Positions 1 to 7,120 of a DNA stretch of 26,404 nucleotides are shown piece after piece. Origin of the DNA: a virus; the IMG/VR virus record IMGVR_UViG_3300030098_000502, positions 1 through 26,404 of that record. One strand, written 5' to 3'. Under the pieces are notes generated by a model. That model worked only from the letters and a program-made list of their open reading frames with translations, was not told the DNA's origin and did no database searches. Each line of letters opens with the position of its first letter. The first letter of the stretch is position 1. The position numbers and the translations under genes were made by a program.

Positions 1-447
1 AAGATTAAAGCAGGAGAATTAAAAGGTCTAAGTATAGAAGGCTACTTTACTAATAAATTTGAAGCTATGCAAAAGAAAGAACCAACAGATGCTGAAATAC
101 TATCAGCTCTTAACGAGATAATAAAAGAAAAAACCGAACTAAAATCTAAAAAGGTTGAGTTAGGTATTGTTGATGATTTAGACAAATTACTTAAACAAAT
201 GTCTAACGCAGAAGTAGATATGGATAAGCAACTTAAAAAATCTGACAAAGAGATATTTTCGGCAAAATCTGATTTAAGAGATGTTTCTTCTAAATATAAT
301 AAGATGGTTGGTTTAATGTCAAACAAACTACAAGAATTTCAAAAAGCTGCTAAAGACTTAGGTTTAAAAGTAAATATATCTAAGTATGATAGTGCAATAA
401 AATCTTTTATAGATGTTAGGCAAAAAATAAGTAACTATCTAAGTTAA
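1..447 (+). CDS. Prohead protease, C-terminal part (long allele, 5' truncated by window edge)
   Basis: The reading frame is open from base 1 and its first residues (KIKAGELKGLSIEGYFTNKF) match residues 157 onward of the protease at 25619-26242, so this is the 3' part of that gene with its start missing. The SIEG stretch carries the likely catalytic serine of the XkdF-like (Peptidase_S78_2) family. Past the protease core it runs about 110 residues further, rich in K, E, D and S with heptad-like spacing, so probably a helical or coiled-coil scaffold-like tail. The copy at the right end lacks that tail. Joined across the circle the long form would be about 304 residues, against 207 for the short form. 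An internal ATG at 67 is in frame but would omit the serine and is unlikely to be the real start. Confidence 0.85.
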   Translation, partial: KIKAGELKGLSIEGYFTNKFEAMQKKEPTDAEILSALNEIIKEKTELKSKKVELGIVDDLDKLLKQMSNAEVDMDKQLKKSDKEIFSAKSDLRDVSSKYNKMVGLMSNKLQEFQKAAKDLGLKVNISKYDSAIKSFIDVRQKISNYLS

Positions 448-457
448 AATCTAAAAA
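140..457. repeat. Pair of 13-base direct repeats flanking the variable protease tail
   Basis: TAAAATCTAAAAA occurs at 140-152 and again at 445-457. The two copies sit close to the borders of the segment missing from the right-end allele, whose junction reads GGAAAATCAAATAAA. The A-rich ends give microhomology for loss of the segment by slippage or recombination. Confidence 0.6.
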
Positions 458-458
458 T

Positions 459-489
459 CAAATAAAAATTAATTAATTACATTATATAA
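459..489 (+). promoter_or_regulatory. Putative phage late promoter, copy 1
   Basis: The site reads CAAATAAA (459-466), a 12-base spacer, then ACATTATATAA (479-489), 12 bases before the ATG of the scaffold gene. The same two boxes with exactly the same spacing recur at 2922, 14242, 25367 and 26225, and a weaker form at 15831. The spacing resembles a -35/-10 pair but the boxes are not the host TTTG / TAnnTTTG. Promoter function is inferred from recurrence and position. Confidence 0.65.
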
Positions 490-500
490 AAAAAGAACCT

Positions 501-1217
501 ATGGACATCAAAGAACAAATACTAGTAGCTCTTGGTCTAAATAAAGACGAAGAAGTTAAATTAGCTTGGCAAGCAAAAGGCGAAGATGGTACAATTTATG
601 TATCTACTGCCGAAGAACTTGAAGCAGGCGTAGACATCTCAGTTTTAACTGAAGATGGAACTACAATTTTATTACCAGTAGGCACATACAAGACTGATAC
701 AGGAGTATCATTCAGAGTTGAAGAAGAAGGTATCGTAGCTGAAGTAATAGAATCAGAAACTGAAGAAGAAGTTACTGAAGAAGAAGTTGAAGCATCTGAA
801 TTAGCTGAAGACGATAAAGATGATTACGAAGAAGAAGAAGACGAAAGCCCAGCAGAGAAGGCAGATTGGGCAAAGTCTTACGAAGAGATGAAAGATAGAG
901 TTGATAATCTTGAAGACGCAATAGCTGACATTAAAGCAAGATTAGGCGAAGGTAAAACAGAAGATGTAGAAATGGAAGAAACTCCAGCTCCTTCTGAAAA
1001 CCCTAGAACTAAAACGACTAAGACTACAGAAGTAGTTGAATTTTCAGTTGAAGAATTAAAAGCTGAAAACGAAAGGTTAAAAGCAGAGTTATCAGCAAAG
1101 CCTGCTGAGGCTCCAATCAATACTAATAAATTTAGTGAAGACAGAAAACCTTTAAGCAAAAGAGAATTGTCGAAATTAACAAAACAAGAAAGGTATTTAT
1201 ACGAATTATATAAATAA
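501..1217 (+). CDS. Putative capsid scaffold-like protein
   Basis: This 238-residue protein lies between the prohead protease and the major capsid protein, the usual place for a scaffold. An N-terminal region of about 75 residues, including a stretch rich in DGT and VGTYKTD turns, looks like a small beta domain. It is followed by a very acidic linker (runs of Glu and Asp around residues 78-115), then two predicted helical coiled-coil segments (about 120-150 and 178-198), and a basic C-terminus with KRELSKLTKQ. An acidic, helical, low-complexity body with a basic end suits a protein that binds capsid subunits and is later cleaved by the protease. No enzyme motif is visible. The start ATG is 12 bases after the putative late promoter. 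The scaffold role is inferred from place and composition, not from a recognised domain. Confidence 0.7.
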   Translation: MDIKEQILVALGLNKDEEVKLAWQAKGEDGTIYVSTAEELEAGVDISVLTEDGTTILLPVGTYKTDTGVSFRVEEEGIVAEVIESETEEEVTEEEVEASELAEDDKDDYEEEEDESPAEKADWAKSYEEMKDRVDNLEDAIADIKARLGEGKTEDVEMEETPAPSENPRTKTTKTTEVVEFSVEELKAENERLKAELSAKPAEAPINTNKFSEDRKPLSKRELSKLTKQERYLYELYK

Positions 1218-1244
1218 AAATATTAACATAAAAAAAACAAAAAA

Positions 1245-2150
1245 ATGGCATTAGCAACAACAAGTAATTATGCAGGGAAAGCAGCAGGATTCTACATCTC
1301 GGCTGCATTACGTCAAGCAAACTCTATAGAGTTTTTGACAATGATAGAAAATATCAAGTATAAGAGTAACATTCAAAAAATGGCAGGAGCGAGTATGGTA
1401 GCAGACGCTTCGTGTAACTTTAATGAAGCGGGTACATTAACAATGACTGAAGCAGTTCTTACTCCAAAAAATTTACAAATCAATACAGACCTTTGTAAGA
1501 CTACATTATTAGATTCTTGGGAAGCTGCACAAATGAGAGCAGGAGCAGGTGCTCCACCTCCAGCATCTTTTGATGACTATGTAATTTCTTACTTAGGTGA
1601 GATTATTGCAAACGCAACAGAACAATCTATATGGACAGGTAACGATGCAACAGGAGGAGAGTTTACAGGTTTTGTAGGTGGTGGTGTTGGACACTTAGTA
1701 ACAGATGCTACAGTAGTTGATGTAGCTAAAACAGGTGCAACTTTTGACACTTCAAATATTATAACTAACCTAACAGATACTGTTGCAGCAGTACCAACAG
1801 CAGTATATACTAAAGAAGACTTACATATATATATGTCTCCTAAGTCTTACAGATTATACATAGCAAAAATCTCTGAGCTTGGATATGTAAACGCTTACTC
1901 TATGAATAGAGATTATGATGCAGTATTTGAAGGAATAAAATTAGCTGTTTGTAACGGAATGAAAGATAATGTATTAGTTGCAGCAGAGAGGTCAAATCTT
2001 TTCTTTGGAACTGATTTACTTTCAGACCAAACAAGAATCCAAATGTTAGATATGGCTAACTTAGATGGTTCAGATAATATGAGAGTTGTAGCAAGATATT
2101 CAGGAGGTACGCAAGTAGGTATTGGAGCTGACGTTGTCTTAACTTCGTAA
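1245..2150 (+). CDS. Major capsid protein (HK97-like fold likely)
   Basis: This 301-residue protein has the length and composition of a major head protein. It is rich in Ala, Thr and Asn, has no Cys cluster, and ends in a region (FFGTDLLSDQTRIQM, then MRVVARYSGGTQVGIG) typical of HK97-fold capsid proteins of Bacteroidetes phages. It sits directly after the scaffold-like gene and ahead of a probable tail tube gene. The A-rich leader with a run of A before the ATG fits flavobacterial translation starts, which rarely use Shine-Dalgarno. There is no N-terminal prodomain of HK97 type, so any maturation cleavage by the XkdF-like protease would act on the scaffold or a short end. A stem-loop without a T-run follows the gene. 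The role is supported by resemblance and context; the fold itself was not computed. Confidence 0.85.
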   Translation: MALATTSNYAGKAAGFYISAALRQANSIEFLTMIENIKYKSNIQKMAGASMVADASCNFNEAGTLTMTEAVLTPKNLQINTDLCKTTLLDSWEAAQMRAGAGAPPPASFDDYVISYLGEIIANATEQSIWTGNDATGGEFTGFVGGGVGHLVTDATVVDVAKTGATFDTSNIITNLTDTVAAVPTAVYTKEDLHIYMSPKSYRLYIAKISELGYVNAYSMNRDYDAVFEGIKLAVCNGMKDNVLVAAERSNLFFGTDLLSDQTRIQMLDMANLDGSDNMRVVARYSGGTQVGIGADVVLTS

Positions 2151-2166
2151 CAAATAAATTAAATGA

Positions 2167-2192
2167 AAGTAGGGGGGTAAAACCCTCTACTT
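2167..2192 (+). terminator. Stem-loop after the capsid gene (no T-run)
   Basis: AAGTAGGGGG pairs with CCCTCTACTT (10 pairs, one G-U) around the loop GTAAAA, 17 bases after the capsid stop. No T-run follows, so it is not a classic intrinsic terminator. It may protect the 3' end of the abundant capsid mRNA or partly attenuate transcription into the next gene. Confidence 0.55.
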
Positions 2193-2218
2193 CCTTAACC
2201 TTAAAAACATAAAAAAAT

Positions 2219-2806
2219 ATGGCGTGTACAGCAATAAGCAAGGGAAGAGGGCTAGATTGTAACCGAATATCAGGCGGAATAAAATATGTTTACTTTTCAG
2301 TTTATGATGATTTTGCAAGAGCAGATTGGGCGTATGATTCAACTAATCCGTTAGAAATTGATACTATAGACTTTCAAACATCCACGATATACAGATATAC
2401 TATGCCTTTAGGCGTTGCAAGTTTGACAGATACTATAACAGGGTCAAGAGAAAACGGAACTGTTTTCTATACTCCTACTTTAAATGTAATATTAAACAGA
2501 CTTACAAAAGAAGACCAAAATCAGATTAAGTTATTGGCTGCGACAAAATTAAGAATTTTTGTTCAGCTTAATGCAACTCATACTGCTACAGGGAATGACG
2601 TAATAGTTTGTATGGGAATGATAAACGGAATGGAACTTAATGCAGGAACTATGGATTCTGGAGCTGCTTGGGGAGATAGAGGAGGTTATACTCTTACATT
2701 TGACGGAATGGAGCCATCTCCATTTGCATTTTTAGAAGATGTAGCAGCAGGTGCAGCTCCATTTTCTAACTCAGGTATTTCAGGTTTAAGTATCGTTACA
2801 TCTTAA
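2219..2806 (+). CDS. Probable major tail tube / tail structural protein
   Basis: This 195-residue protein starts MACTAISKGRGLDCNRISGG and has the feel of a family common next to the capsid gene in Bacteroidetes phages. It is beta-rich with many Thr, Gly and Asn, two early Cys (residues 3 and 14), and a C-terminal segment GGYTLTFDGMEPSPFAF. Grouping with the capsid gene, and the strong terminator downstream, suggest a gene made in large amounts, as expected for a tail tube subunit. It could instead be another abundant virion protein such as a head decoration protein; no catalytic motif is present. The start is the only ATG that keeps the conserved-looking N-terminus and has an A-rich leader. 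Confidence 0.6.
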   Translation: MACTAISKGRGLDCNRISGGIKYVYFSVYDDFARADWAYDSTNPLEIDTIDFQTSTIYRYTMPLGVASLTDTITGSRENGTVFYTPTLNVILNRLTKEDQNQIKLLAATKLRIFVQLNATHTATGNDVIVCMGMINGMELNAGTMDSGAAWGDRGGYTLTFDGMEPSPFAFLEDVAAGAAPFSNSGISGLSIVTS

Positions 2807-2831
2807 TCTAATTTGCAGTTTTTATATAGCT

Positions 2832-2882
2832 TGATGAGGGTGGTATGGTTCGACCATATATAGAGTAATCTAGCGTTCATCA
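2832..2882 (+). ncRNA. Structured RNA candidate (three-way junction) in the 3' untranslated region
   Basis: An outer stem TGATGA (2832-2837) / TCATCA (2877-2882) encloses two hairpins. The first is TATGGT / ACCATA (2844-2849 / 2853-2858) with loop TCG. The second is TAGA / TCTA (2861-2864 / 2869-2872) with loop GTAA, a GNRA-type tetraloop. The element lies in the only sizeable gap of the head region, directly before an intrinsic terminator. The pairings are seen by eye; function, and existence as a stable RNA, are inferred. It does not match a tRNA or a hammerhead core. Confidence 0.45.
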
Positions 2883-2886
2883 TAAG

Positions 2887-2914
2887 AAAGGGTGGCTTCG
2901 GCTACTCTTTTTTT
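2887..2914 (+). terminator. Intrinsic terminator after the capsid/tail tube genes
   Basis: GGGTGGC (2890-2896) pairs with GCTACTC (2901-2907) around a TTCG tetraloop closed by C-G, the very stable UUCG type. A further AAA/TTT can extend the stem, and a run of seven T (2908-2914) follows. A putative late promoter begins 8 bases downstream, so transcription probably ends and restarts here. Confidence 0.85.
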
Positions 2915-2921
2915 ATATAAG

Positions 2922-2952
2922 CAAATAAATATACATTTTTTATATTATATAA
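2922..2952 (+). promoter_or_regulatory. Putative phage late promoter, copy 2
   Basis: CAAATAAA (2922-2929), 12-base spacer, ATATTATATAA (2942-2952). It follows an intrinsic terminator and its end lies one base before the ATG at 2954, so the transcript would be leaderless or nearly so if this is a promoter. Confidence 0.65.
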
Positions 2953-2953
2953 T

Positions 2954-3487
2954 ATGATACAAGCTAAAACTAAAAGCCCTATTCTTTTTACAGATGGAGT
3001 AGTAGTTACAGAAGATAATAGAATTTACAATATTTATTCTACTCCTGCAAGTGCTAGTCTAATAGGAAAACTTGTTCCGAAAACCCAGATAAGACACTTA
3101 TTCAAATTCATTAACCAAATGGATAAGTCAGTACAATATGCTTATAATAAAGGTACAATTACAGACAGATATACTTCTATTCAGTTTGGTTATGAAGCTA
3201 CTTTAGATTCTAGTAGTGTTTATAATGGAGATACAAGTTTTAAAATGGCAGGAACTTATGTTTATGAGGTTTACGAAGTAGCTTGGAATGGTACTGTTAG
3301 TTTATTACCTGCAACTGCTCCTGCAACAGAAACGCAAGTTCTAGAACCAGCAGATACAGTAGGGGTAGTAATGGGTATTTGCACTAAAGGAATTATGAAT
3401 GTGACAGACAAAGATGGTACAGCACAAGTTCAATATACACAACGAGAAGAACCAAGTGGAACAAATTACATATACTACGGACAATAA
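2954..3487 (+). CDS. Virion-associated protein of unknown function
   Basis: I do not recognise this 177-residue protein. It has no signal peptide, membrane segment or Cys cluster. It is rich in Thr, Val and Tyr, with predicted beta strands, and contains ETQVLEPADTVGVVMG in the C-terminal half. It stands first in a unit that continues with the portal gene 9 bases later, so a head, neck or tail role is likely. Its start abuts the putative late promoter; the next in-frame Met lies about 55 residues in, so the annotated start is preferred. Confidence 0.6.
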   Translation: MIQAKTKSPILFTDGVVVTEDNRIYNIYSTPASASLIGKLVPKTQIRHLFKFINQMDKSVQYAYNKGTITDRYTSIQFGYEATLDSSSVYNGDTSFKMAGTYVYEVYEVAWNGTVSLLPATAPATETQVLEPADTVGVVMGICTKGIMNVTDKDGTAQVQYTQREEPSGTNYIYYGQ

Positions 3488-3496
3488 AAATAAACT

Positions 3497-5572
3497 ATGA
3501 AAGACAATATTATTAATATAAACTTAGAAACTGATACAGCTCCTCAAGTAGTAGAAGAAAGAGGAAAAGACTGGATAAGTTACGGAACAGAAAATTGGGC
3601 AAACTTATACCCTCAGTTTTTAATTGATTTATATTACAATTCTTCAACTCAGGCAGCCATTATTAATGCTACAGCAGAAATGGTAGCTGCTGAAAACCTA
3701 GTAATAGAAAATTTAGAAGATAGAAATTTAGAGGCTAGAGTTAAGCTACAGCACTTTATGGATAGAGCTAATTCAAATGAAAGCCTACACGAAGTAATTA
3801 AGAAAATAGCCTTTGACTTTAAACTACAAGGGGCGTTTGCACTCAATATAGTGTGGTCTAAGGACAGAACTCAGATAGCAGAGATATACCATATACCTGT
3901 AGAAAAGTTAAGGGCAGAGAAGCCAAATAAAATGGGTAGAGTAGAAGCGTATTATATATCTTCTGATTGGGCAAACACAAGAACTAATAAACCTCATAGA
4001 GTACCTACTTTTAATCCTAATGACAGAACTTGTGCAAATCAGATATTATATTCAGGTCTTTATAGTCCTAATATGAATGTATATCACACTCCAGACTATA
4101 CAGCAGCTAATAATTGGGCGTTAGTAGACCAAAAGGTAGCAGAGTATCACTTATCTAATATATCTAATGGCTTTGCAGGAAGCTACTTTATTAGTTTTGC
4201 AAATGGAGTACCTACAGCAGAAGAAAGAAGACAAATAGAGCAAAGTATTGCTCAAAAATTTACAGGAGAAAAAGCAGCAGGTAGATTCGTACTTACATTC
4301 TCCGATGATAGAACTAGAACTCCTGAGATTGTTCCAATTAGTATGTCTGATGCTGATAAGCAATATTTAGCGTTACAAGAATTACTGACTCAGAATATAC
4401 TTACAGGGCATCGCGTTACTTCTCCTATGCTTATGGGTATTAAAAACGATACAGGATTAGGTTCTAATGTAGACGAGCTTAATGCAGCAGCAAACTTTTA
4501 CCTTAATACAGTTGTAAAACCATACCAAGACCATATCGTAAAAGAACTTAGAAAGATATTCAAAGTAAATGATATGGATATGCCTGTGAACTTTGTTCAG
4601 CTTAAACCTATCACTTTAGAATTTACAAGCGAAGACTTGAAGGCAGTTATGACTGAGACTGAGATAAGAGACGAATTAGGACTTGCTCCGTTAGATGTAG
4701 AAGTAAGAGAAGACTTTGCTAAGGTAGGAACAATGATTACAGATGGCGTAGAATTACCTTTATTTGAAACAAAAGAAGAAGCTGAAGCAGAAGCTAAAAG
4801 AATTGGATGTAGTGGTTCGCATTCTCATAAGCAAGATGGCAAGACTTACTATATGCCTTGCGAGAATCACGAACAAATTACAAGTCTAAAAAAAGAATGT
4901 AATTGTAAACTAAGCGAAGAAACAGAATTAGATGCGTTCTTAGCGACTTTAGAGGATATTCCTGAAGATTGGGAATTAGTAGAAGAAGTAGTAGTAGATG
5001 GAGAGCATCAAGATTTTAATTATGAAAAAGAATTAAATAAAATAGCTAATGAGAAAATAGAGTTAGCATCAACAGGAACAGCTAGACCTAACGCAAGAAG
5101 TGAGCAGGATGGAGTAAATAAGTCTTTTAATGATTATTATAAAGTTAGGTATGTATATACTGAAGATGATTTTTTAACAAACAAGACAGGACAGGTAAGA
5201 CCATTTTGTAAAAAGATGATGTCTGCTAAAAAAGTTTACAGAAAAGAAGATATATTAAAAATGGGGGAAATGACTGTAAACGATTACTACTACTCTAAAA
5301 GACAACAAAAGAATATTGGTTGGGGTCCTAAAGGAGATTTACAATACTCTATATGGCTCTACAAAGGAGGAGGTAATTGTCAGCATTTTTGGTTACGACA
5401 AATATATAAGACTTCTTTAAGAAACGCAAAACAACCAATTAAAGACAGTCAATTAATAGGATATACAAATGCTAAGTCTGAAGGATTTACTGCTGAGAAA
5501 AACGATAATCTCGTTGCAAAACCTCCAAAAAGAATGACTAATAATGGTTTTTTACCATCAAATAAAAGATAA
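3497..5572 (+). CDS. Portal protein with Cys/His-rich C-terminal extension
   Basis: The first roughly 410 of 691 residues look like a phage portal. A helical region follows an early WISYGTENWANLYPQFL segment, and residues 306-345 (RVTSPMLMGI, then a GLGSN loop and a long helix with NTVVKPYQ) are typical of the portal stem/crown region. The portal forms the dodecameric ring at the head vertex through which TerL pumps DNA. After it comes an unusual tail: GCSGSHSH (437-444), YMPCENH (452-458) and C468/C470, a possible metal site; an acidic linker; then a second compact domain (about 548-640) with YSIWLYKGGGNCQHFW. These additions resemble modules seen in head proteins of Bacteroidetes phages (MuF-like or minor head proteins), so the gene may be a portal-minor head protein fusion. 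Portal role strong; tail function unknown. Confidence 0.85.
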   Translation: MKDNIININLETDTAPQVVEERGKDWISYGTENWANLYPQFLIDLYYNSSTQAAIINATAEMVAAENLVIENLEDRNLEARVKLQHFMDRANSNESLHEVIKKIAFDFKLQGAFALNIVWSKDRTQIAEIYHIPVEKLRAEKPNKMGRVEAYYISSDWANTRTNKPHRVPTFNPNDRTCANQILYSGLYSPNMNVYHTPDYTAANNWALVDQKVAEYHLSNISNGFAGSYFISFANGVPTAEERRQIEQSIAQKFTGEKAAGRFVLTFSDDRTRTPEIVPISMSDADKQYLALQELLTQNILTGHRVTSPMLMGIKNDTGLGSNVDELNAAANFYLNTVVKPYQDHIVKELRKIFKVNDMDMPVNFVQLKPITLEFTSEDLKAVMTETEIRDELGLAPLDVEVREDFAKVGTMITDGVELPLFETKEEAEAEAKRIGCSGSHSHKQDGKTYYMPCENHEQITSLKKECNCKLSEETELDAFLATLEDIPEDWELVEEVVVDGEHQDFNYEKELNKIANEKIELASTGTARPNARSEQDGVNKSFNDYYKVRYVYTEDDFLTNKTGQVRPFCKKMMSAKKVYRKEDILKMGEMTVNDYYYSKRQQKNIGWGPKGDLQYSIWLYKGGGNCQHFWLRQIYKTSLRNAKQPIKDSQLIGYTNAKSEGFTAEKNDNLVAKPPKRMTNNGFLPSNKR

Positions 5573-5574
5573 CT

Positions 5575-6150
5575 ATGGCATACGTATTATTTATATCAGA
5601 AGCAAAGCTAAAAGATAGCACCGCAATCAACTTAAATGTAGATGTAGACTTACTATTACCTTATGTAAGACAAGCACAGAAGTTGTATGTAGAAACTAAG
5701 CTAGGTACTGATTTAACACAAAAATTGAAAGACTTAATTACAGCAGGTACTTTAGGTAATGTAGGTAACGAAGCGTATAAGACTTTAGTAGATGACTATA
5801 TTGGAGATATGCTACCAAATTGGGCGTTTTACCACGCAGTACCTTTCCTTAGATTCAAGATAGAAAATGGTAATATCTATTCTAAGACATCAGAAACAGG
5901 CACTCCACTTTCAACAGAAGAATCACAACACCTTAGAGAGGAAGTTAGAAATACTGCTGAATACTATACAGAGAGAATGATAGAGTATGTAAGAAACAAT
6001 ACTTCTAGCTTTCCTGAATATAGCACAAATACTGGAGCAGATGTTACTCCTGATATTAATGCTTATTATAATGGAATGAATTTAGAAACTCCAAGACAGG
6101 GAACTGAACTTACATTGAGAAACTTTTTAAACGCTTCTGACTACTCATAA
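5575..6150 (+). CDS. Head-tail connector-like protein (DUF6712-like)
   Basis: This 191-residue protein starts 2 bases after the portal stop. Its N-terminal half resembles DUF6712-type Bacteroidetes phage proteins: an FISEAKLK opening, then a helix with LLPYVRQAQKLYVETKLGT, and a later segment around LPNWAFYHAVPFL. The pattern of aligned helices and the position right after the portal fit a head completion or connector (adaptor) protein that extends the portal ring toward the tail. No catalytic motif is seen. The family name is from memory of the pattern and was not checked by a search. Confidence 0.65.
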   Translation: MAYVLFISEAKLKDSTAINLNVDVDLLLPYVRQAQKLYVETKLGTDLTQKLKDLITAGTLGNVGNEAYKTLVDDYIGDMLPNWAFYHAVPFLRFKIENGNIYSKTSETGTPLSTEESQHLREEVRNTAEYYTERMIEYVRNNTSSFPEYSTNTGADVTPDINAYYNGMNLETPRQGTELTLRNFLNASDYS

Positions 6151-6275
6151 TGAAGAAATATTATAAACCAAAAACAATTAACATAACTAAGCTAAAGTCC
6201 TACTTGGATAAAAAGCCAAACACTAATAAAAATGAAATCAGTACAAGACACCATTCAAGTAGTAACAGCAAATAG
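6150..6275 (+). CDS. Small basic protein, 41 residues
   Basis: This short frame starts with an ATG that shares a base with the stop of the connector gene (TAATG) and overlaps the next small gene by 44 bases. The product is Lys, Asn and Ser rich with no membrane segment. The tight coupling is the main reason to list it; the overlap with 6232-6390 lowers confidence. Function unknown. Confidence 0.35.
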   Translation: MKKYYKPKTINITKLKSYLDKKPNTNKNEISTRHHSSSNSK

Positions 6276-6390
6276 TACAGCAATTGCCTTTAGTATAACT
6301 GAATGCAATCAAATATTAACCTTTGTTTCTCTATGCTTAGCAATAGCCTTCACGATTTATAAATTTGTAAAATTTAATAAAGATGCCTAA
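6232..6390 (+). CDS. Small membrane protein, holin-like
   Basis: A 52-residue protein with an N-terminal polar part and one hydrophobic segment (about residues 28-44, ILTFVSLCLAIAFTIYKF) followed by a Lys-rich end. Size, single membrane span and basic tail fit a class III holin or other lysis accessory protein, and a DUF5675 hydrolase candidate lies just downstream. It ends 8 bases into the next small gene. Two further small membrane proteins in the window (6932-7120, 17318-17524) are equally good holin candidates, so the role is uncertain. Confidence 0.6.
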   Translation: MKSVQDTIQVVTANSTAIAFSITECNQILTFVSLCLAIAFTIYKFVKFNKDA

Positions 6391-6514
6391 GAAAAGAAAG
6401 CTCAACTCAAAAAACCCTAAATATTTAAAGACAGATGAAAAAGCTCCTAAAGTTCGTAGAGAGTTTGTTCAAGAGGTTAAAGGCGTTAAAGTCTACAAAG
6501 TCTGGTACCTATAA
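6383..6514 (+). CDS. Small basic protein, 43 residues
   Basis: The ATG lies in the last codons of the holin-like gene (8-base overlap). The product is strongly basic (starts MPKKRKLNSKNPKY) and ends with EVKGVKVYKVWYL, a stretch that looks like selected coding sequence. It overlaps the ATG-started form of the next gene by 80 bases in another frame. If that gene really starts at the TTG at 6516 there is no clash. Function unknown. Confidence 0.45.
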   Translation: MPKKRKLNSKNPKYLKTDEKAPKVRREFVQEVKGVKVYKVWYL

Positions 6515-6929
6515 TTTGGACAAGCATATTAATCTTTTATTAATTAGAGATACATTTACAGAAGAATCTACAGTAGGTAGATTATTTATTAATGGAGAAT
6601 TATTTTGTGATACTCTAGAAAATCCTTGGAAAAATAATCAAAGAAATATATCTTGTATTCCAGACGGAGAATATGATGTAAGATTAAGATTACCAAGAGA
6701 AAGTGCATCAAGAGATTACATACATTTATTAGTAAAAGAGGTCCCTAACAGAGATTGGATATTATTTCATAGAGGAAATACAGCTAAAGATACAAGTGGT
6801 TGTATTCTAGTAGGACAAGGAAGTAAACATAACGCTGTTCAAAACTCTAGATTAGCTATGGATTTGCTAATCAAAGAAATTATAAATTTGGGTGGCGAGA
6901 ATATAAAATTAATAATCAAAAATAAATAA
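6435..6929 (+). CDS. DUF5675-like protein, putative cell wall enzyme
   Basis: Residues from about 33 onward match the DUF5675 pattern: LLLIRDTFTEESTVGRL, CDTLENPW, CIPDGEYDV, then LFHRGNTAKDTSGCILVG near residues 110-127. The His and Cys in the last motif recall the L,D-transpeptidase (YkuD) active site, so a peptidoglycan-acting role is plausible, in keeping with its place among holin-like genes. The catalytic assignment is inference. The start is uncertain. The ATG at 6435 gives 164 residues but overlaps another small frame by 80 bases. A TTG at 6516, just after that frame ends, gives 137 residues beginning right before the conserved domain. No signal peptide is evident, so a holin would be needed for release. 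Confidence 0.7.
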   Translation: MKKLLKFVESLFKRLKALKSTKSGTYNLDKHINLLLIRDTFTEESTVGRLFINGELFCDTLENPWKNNQRNISCIPDGEYDVRLRLPRESASRDYIHLLVKEVPNRDWILFHRGNTAKDTSGCILVGQGSKHNAVQNSRLAMDLLIKEIINLGGENIKLIIKNK

Positions 6930-6931
6930 TT

Positions 6932-7120
6932 ATGAAAAAGTACATTTTGACAAAACTATTAATGAGTAAAAAGGTATGGTTAGGTATATCATCTATCGTA
7001 ATACCTTTAATAGCAGGAGCTATTGGAGCTGACGAAGATGCTGTAGCAAAAATATGGTATTCTTGCCTTGCTATGTTATTAGGACAATCTGCTGCTGACT
7101 TTGGAAAAGAATCAAAGTAA
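6932..7120 (+). CDS. Small membrane protein, possible holin
   Basis: A 62-residue protein directly after the DUF5675 gene. It has a basic N-terminus and two hydrophobic stretches (about 16-33, VWLGISSIVIPLIAGAIG, and 42-56, WYSCLAMLLGQSAAD), separated by an acidic turn. Two short spans in a protein of this size next to a candidate wall hydrolase fit a class II holin. Its last 20 bases overlap the start of the phosphoesterase gene. Confidence 0.65.
   Translation: MKKYILTKLLMSKKVWLGISSIVIPLIAGAIGADEDAVAKIWYSCLAMLLGQSAADFGKESK

Larger units (their letters stand above)
1..638. repeat. Left copy of diverged terminal repeat
   Basis: Bases 1-638 match 26087-26404. The first 70-odd bases are identical. 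Then there are scattered substitutions, a 6-base insertion in the right copy, and a roughly 326-base block here (about 132-457) that the right copy lacks. The matching covers the protease end, the promoter-like element and the first 46 codons of the next gene. The simplest reading is that the sequence is circular or circularly permuted and the two ends derive from different strain variants. A true tandem duplication is the alternative. Confidence 0.85.

Noticed and set aside
878-1159. Minus-strand reading frame across the scaffold gene, and other long minus-strand frames (for example 42-326, 3649-3846, 14048-14350, 23562-23894)
   Set aside because: They are mirror frames of well supported + strand genes, with Ser/Leu/Ile-rich translations and no recognisable domains.
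1204-1214. ATTATATAA before the capsid gene as another late promoter copy
   Set aside because: The upstream box at the fixed spacing (AACAAGAA) matches poorly and the site lies in the end of the scaffold gene.
2845-2860. GGTTCGA inside the structured RNA, similar to a tRNA T-loop
   Set aside because: No acceptor, D or anticodon stems can be placed around it; the bases are better explained as a short hairpin loop.
2831-2890. Possible hammerhead ribozyme because of TGATGAG followed later by GAAA
   Set aside because: The core CTGATGA is not exact, and the required stem II/GAAA/stem III arrangement does not form.
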